In this document: positions 63,480 through 64,000 of the stretch, piece by piece
Layout: each line of letters begins with the position of its first letter
How positions within the stretch are numbered: the stretch's first letter is position 1
Position numbers and translations under genes: made by a program
Origin: Pseudomonas sp. Os17
GTDB lineage: Bacteria > Pseudomonadota > Gammaproteobacteria > Pseudomonadales > Pseudomonadaceae
Reading direction: 5' to 3'
Assembly: GCF_001547895.1 (NCBI RefSeq)
Contig: NZ_AP014627.1
Location: 3,723,501 to 3,787,500, forward strand
Length of the DNA: 64,000 nucleotides
The notes under the pieces: model-generated
Database searches by the model: none
What the model was told of the DNA's origin: nothing
Seen by the model: the letters and a program-made list of their open reading frames with translations, nothing else

Positions 63480-64000
63480 CTAGGGGTGGCGGGTGGGGGG
63501 ACGGCGTTCGAGGAGTTCGCCGGTGCAGCGGGCAATGCGCCGGCAGGCTTCGGCCAGGCGTTCGCAGTCCAGCACCAGGCCGATGCGGATGTGCCCCGCG
63601 GCGCTGGGGCCGAAGGCTTCGCCGGCCAGCACCGAGACGCCATGGCCCTCCAGCAGGCAGTCGGCGAAGGATTGGGCGTCCAGCCCGGTGCTGCGCACGT
63701 CCACCATGACGAACATGCCGCCGTCCGGGCGGATCGGCGCCAGGCCCGGGCACTGGCTCAGCAGCGAACACACCAGGTCCCGGCGTCGCCGGTACTCTTC
63801 GCGCATCTGCGCCACCTCCGGCAGGTCGCGGTCCAGGGCCACCACCGCGGCGTTCTGCACAAAATCCGGCAGGCCATAGAGCATGCACAGGGACAGGTTG
63901 CTCAGGTGCCCGGCCAGGGTCGGCGGAGCAATCACCCAGCCCACCCGCCAACCGCTCATGGCGTGGGACTTGGACAGGCTGTTGATGGTGGCGGTGCGCT
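63480..64000 (-). CDS. Class I/II PLP-dependent aminotransferase, C-terminal part
   Basis: The frame runs off the right edge, so only the last ~173 residues are visible. They start inside the cofactor lysine region SLSKSHAMSGWRVGW, where Lys forms the aldimine with pyridoxal phosphate, and continue with the small domain (RPDGGMFVMVDVRSTGLDA and GHIRIGLVLDCERLAEACRR). The conserved substrate Arg is in HIRIGL. Fold type I aminotransferase; amino-acid specificity cannot be told from this part. Convergent with the kgu operon. Confidence 0.92.
   Translation of the reverse strand, partial: RTATINSLSKSHAMSGWRVGWVIAPPTLAGHLSNLSLCMLYGLPDFVQNAAVVALDRDLPEVAQMREEYRRRRDLVCSLLSQCPGLAPIRPDGGMFVMVDVRSTGLDAQSFADCLLEGHGVSVLAGEAFGPSAAGHIRIGLVLDCERLAEACRRIARCTGELLERRPPTRHP

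Overview
The window is high-GC chromosomal DNA of a fluorescent Pseudomonas, probably the P. fluorescens/protegens/chlororaphis group. This rests on the hxc, vre, ptxS-kgu, gdhB and moxR-bat blocks, which match P. aeruginosa gene orders as I recall them, and on abundant GTAGGAGC-type REPINs. No tRNA, rRNA, CRISPR array, transposase or integrase gene was seen.

Layout. 1-816: 3' end of a Sel1-repeat gene in base composition lower in GC than its neighbours. 945-29148: a phosphate-starvation secretion and signalling block on both strands. It holds a 4124-aa two-partner-secretion exoprotein (PdtA-like), a DING phosphate-binding protein, the eleven-gene Hxc type II secretion system (hxcS, R, Q, Z, Y, X, T, V, P, U, W), and the barrel-less receptor / ECF sigma / anti-sigma trio VreA-VreI-VreR. 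VreI and phosphate starvation are known to control this block in P. aeruginosa, so the genes probably form one regulon here: VreAIR senses, Hxc exports the DING protein, and PdtA is a surface or secreted adhesin. The TpsB transporter for PdtA is not in the window. 29276-32368: a small secreted protein, a GT-C-like membrane protein and a META/DUF4377 lipoprotein. 32468-37327: the giant NAD-glutamate dehydrogenase gdhB. 37882-45483: a small hypothetical gene, then a tightly overlapping moxR-DUF58-DUF4381-batA-batBC-batD operon. 45570-51078: sbcD-sbcC and a GST. 52215-55332: a DUF1345 membrane protein and a HAF-repeat autotransporter. 55606-57570: an orphan choline/betaine-type binding protein and an HSL-type esterase. 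57726-63011: the 2-ketogluconate operon ptxS, kguE, kguK, kguT, kguD with two perfect PtxS operators. 63480-64000: C-terminal part of a PLP aminotransferase.

The most unusual non-coding content is a roughly 0.9-1.0 kb element present twice (about 17914-18896 and 51094-52132). Each copy is a large imperfect palindrome made of two diverged inverted arms, bounded by inverted copies of a ~57-bp terminal unit. The second copy carries three terminal units on each side. The first copy fills the whole gap between hxcQ and hxcR and abuts the hxcR ribosome binding site. A second notable signal is a shared composite motif (CTCCCGAGGTTTTT, 8 bases, CTGWCAY) upstream of both the DING gene and hxcT, a candidate VreI/PhoB control element. 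A perfect-period 110-bp REPIN array of four units closes the kgu operon.
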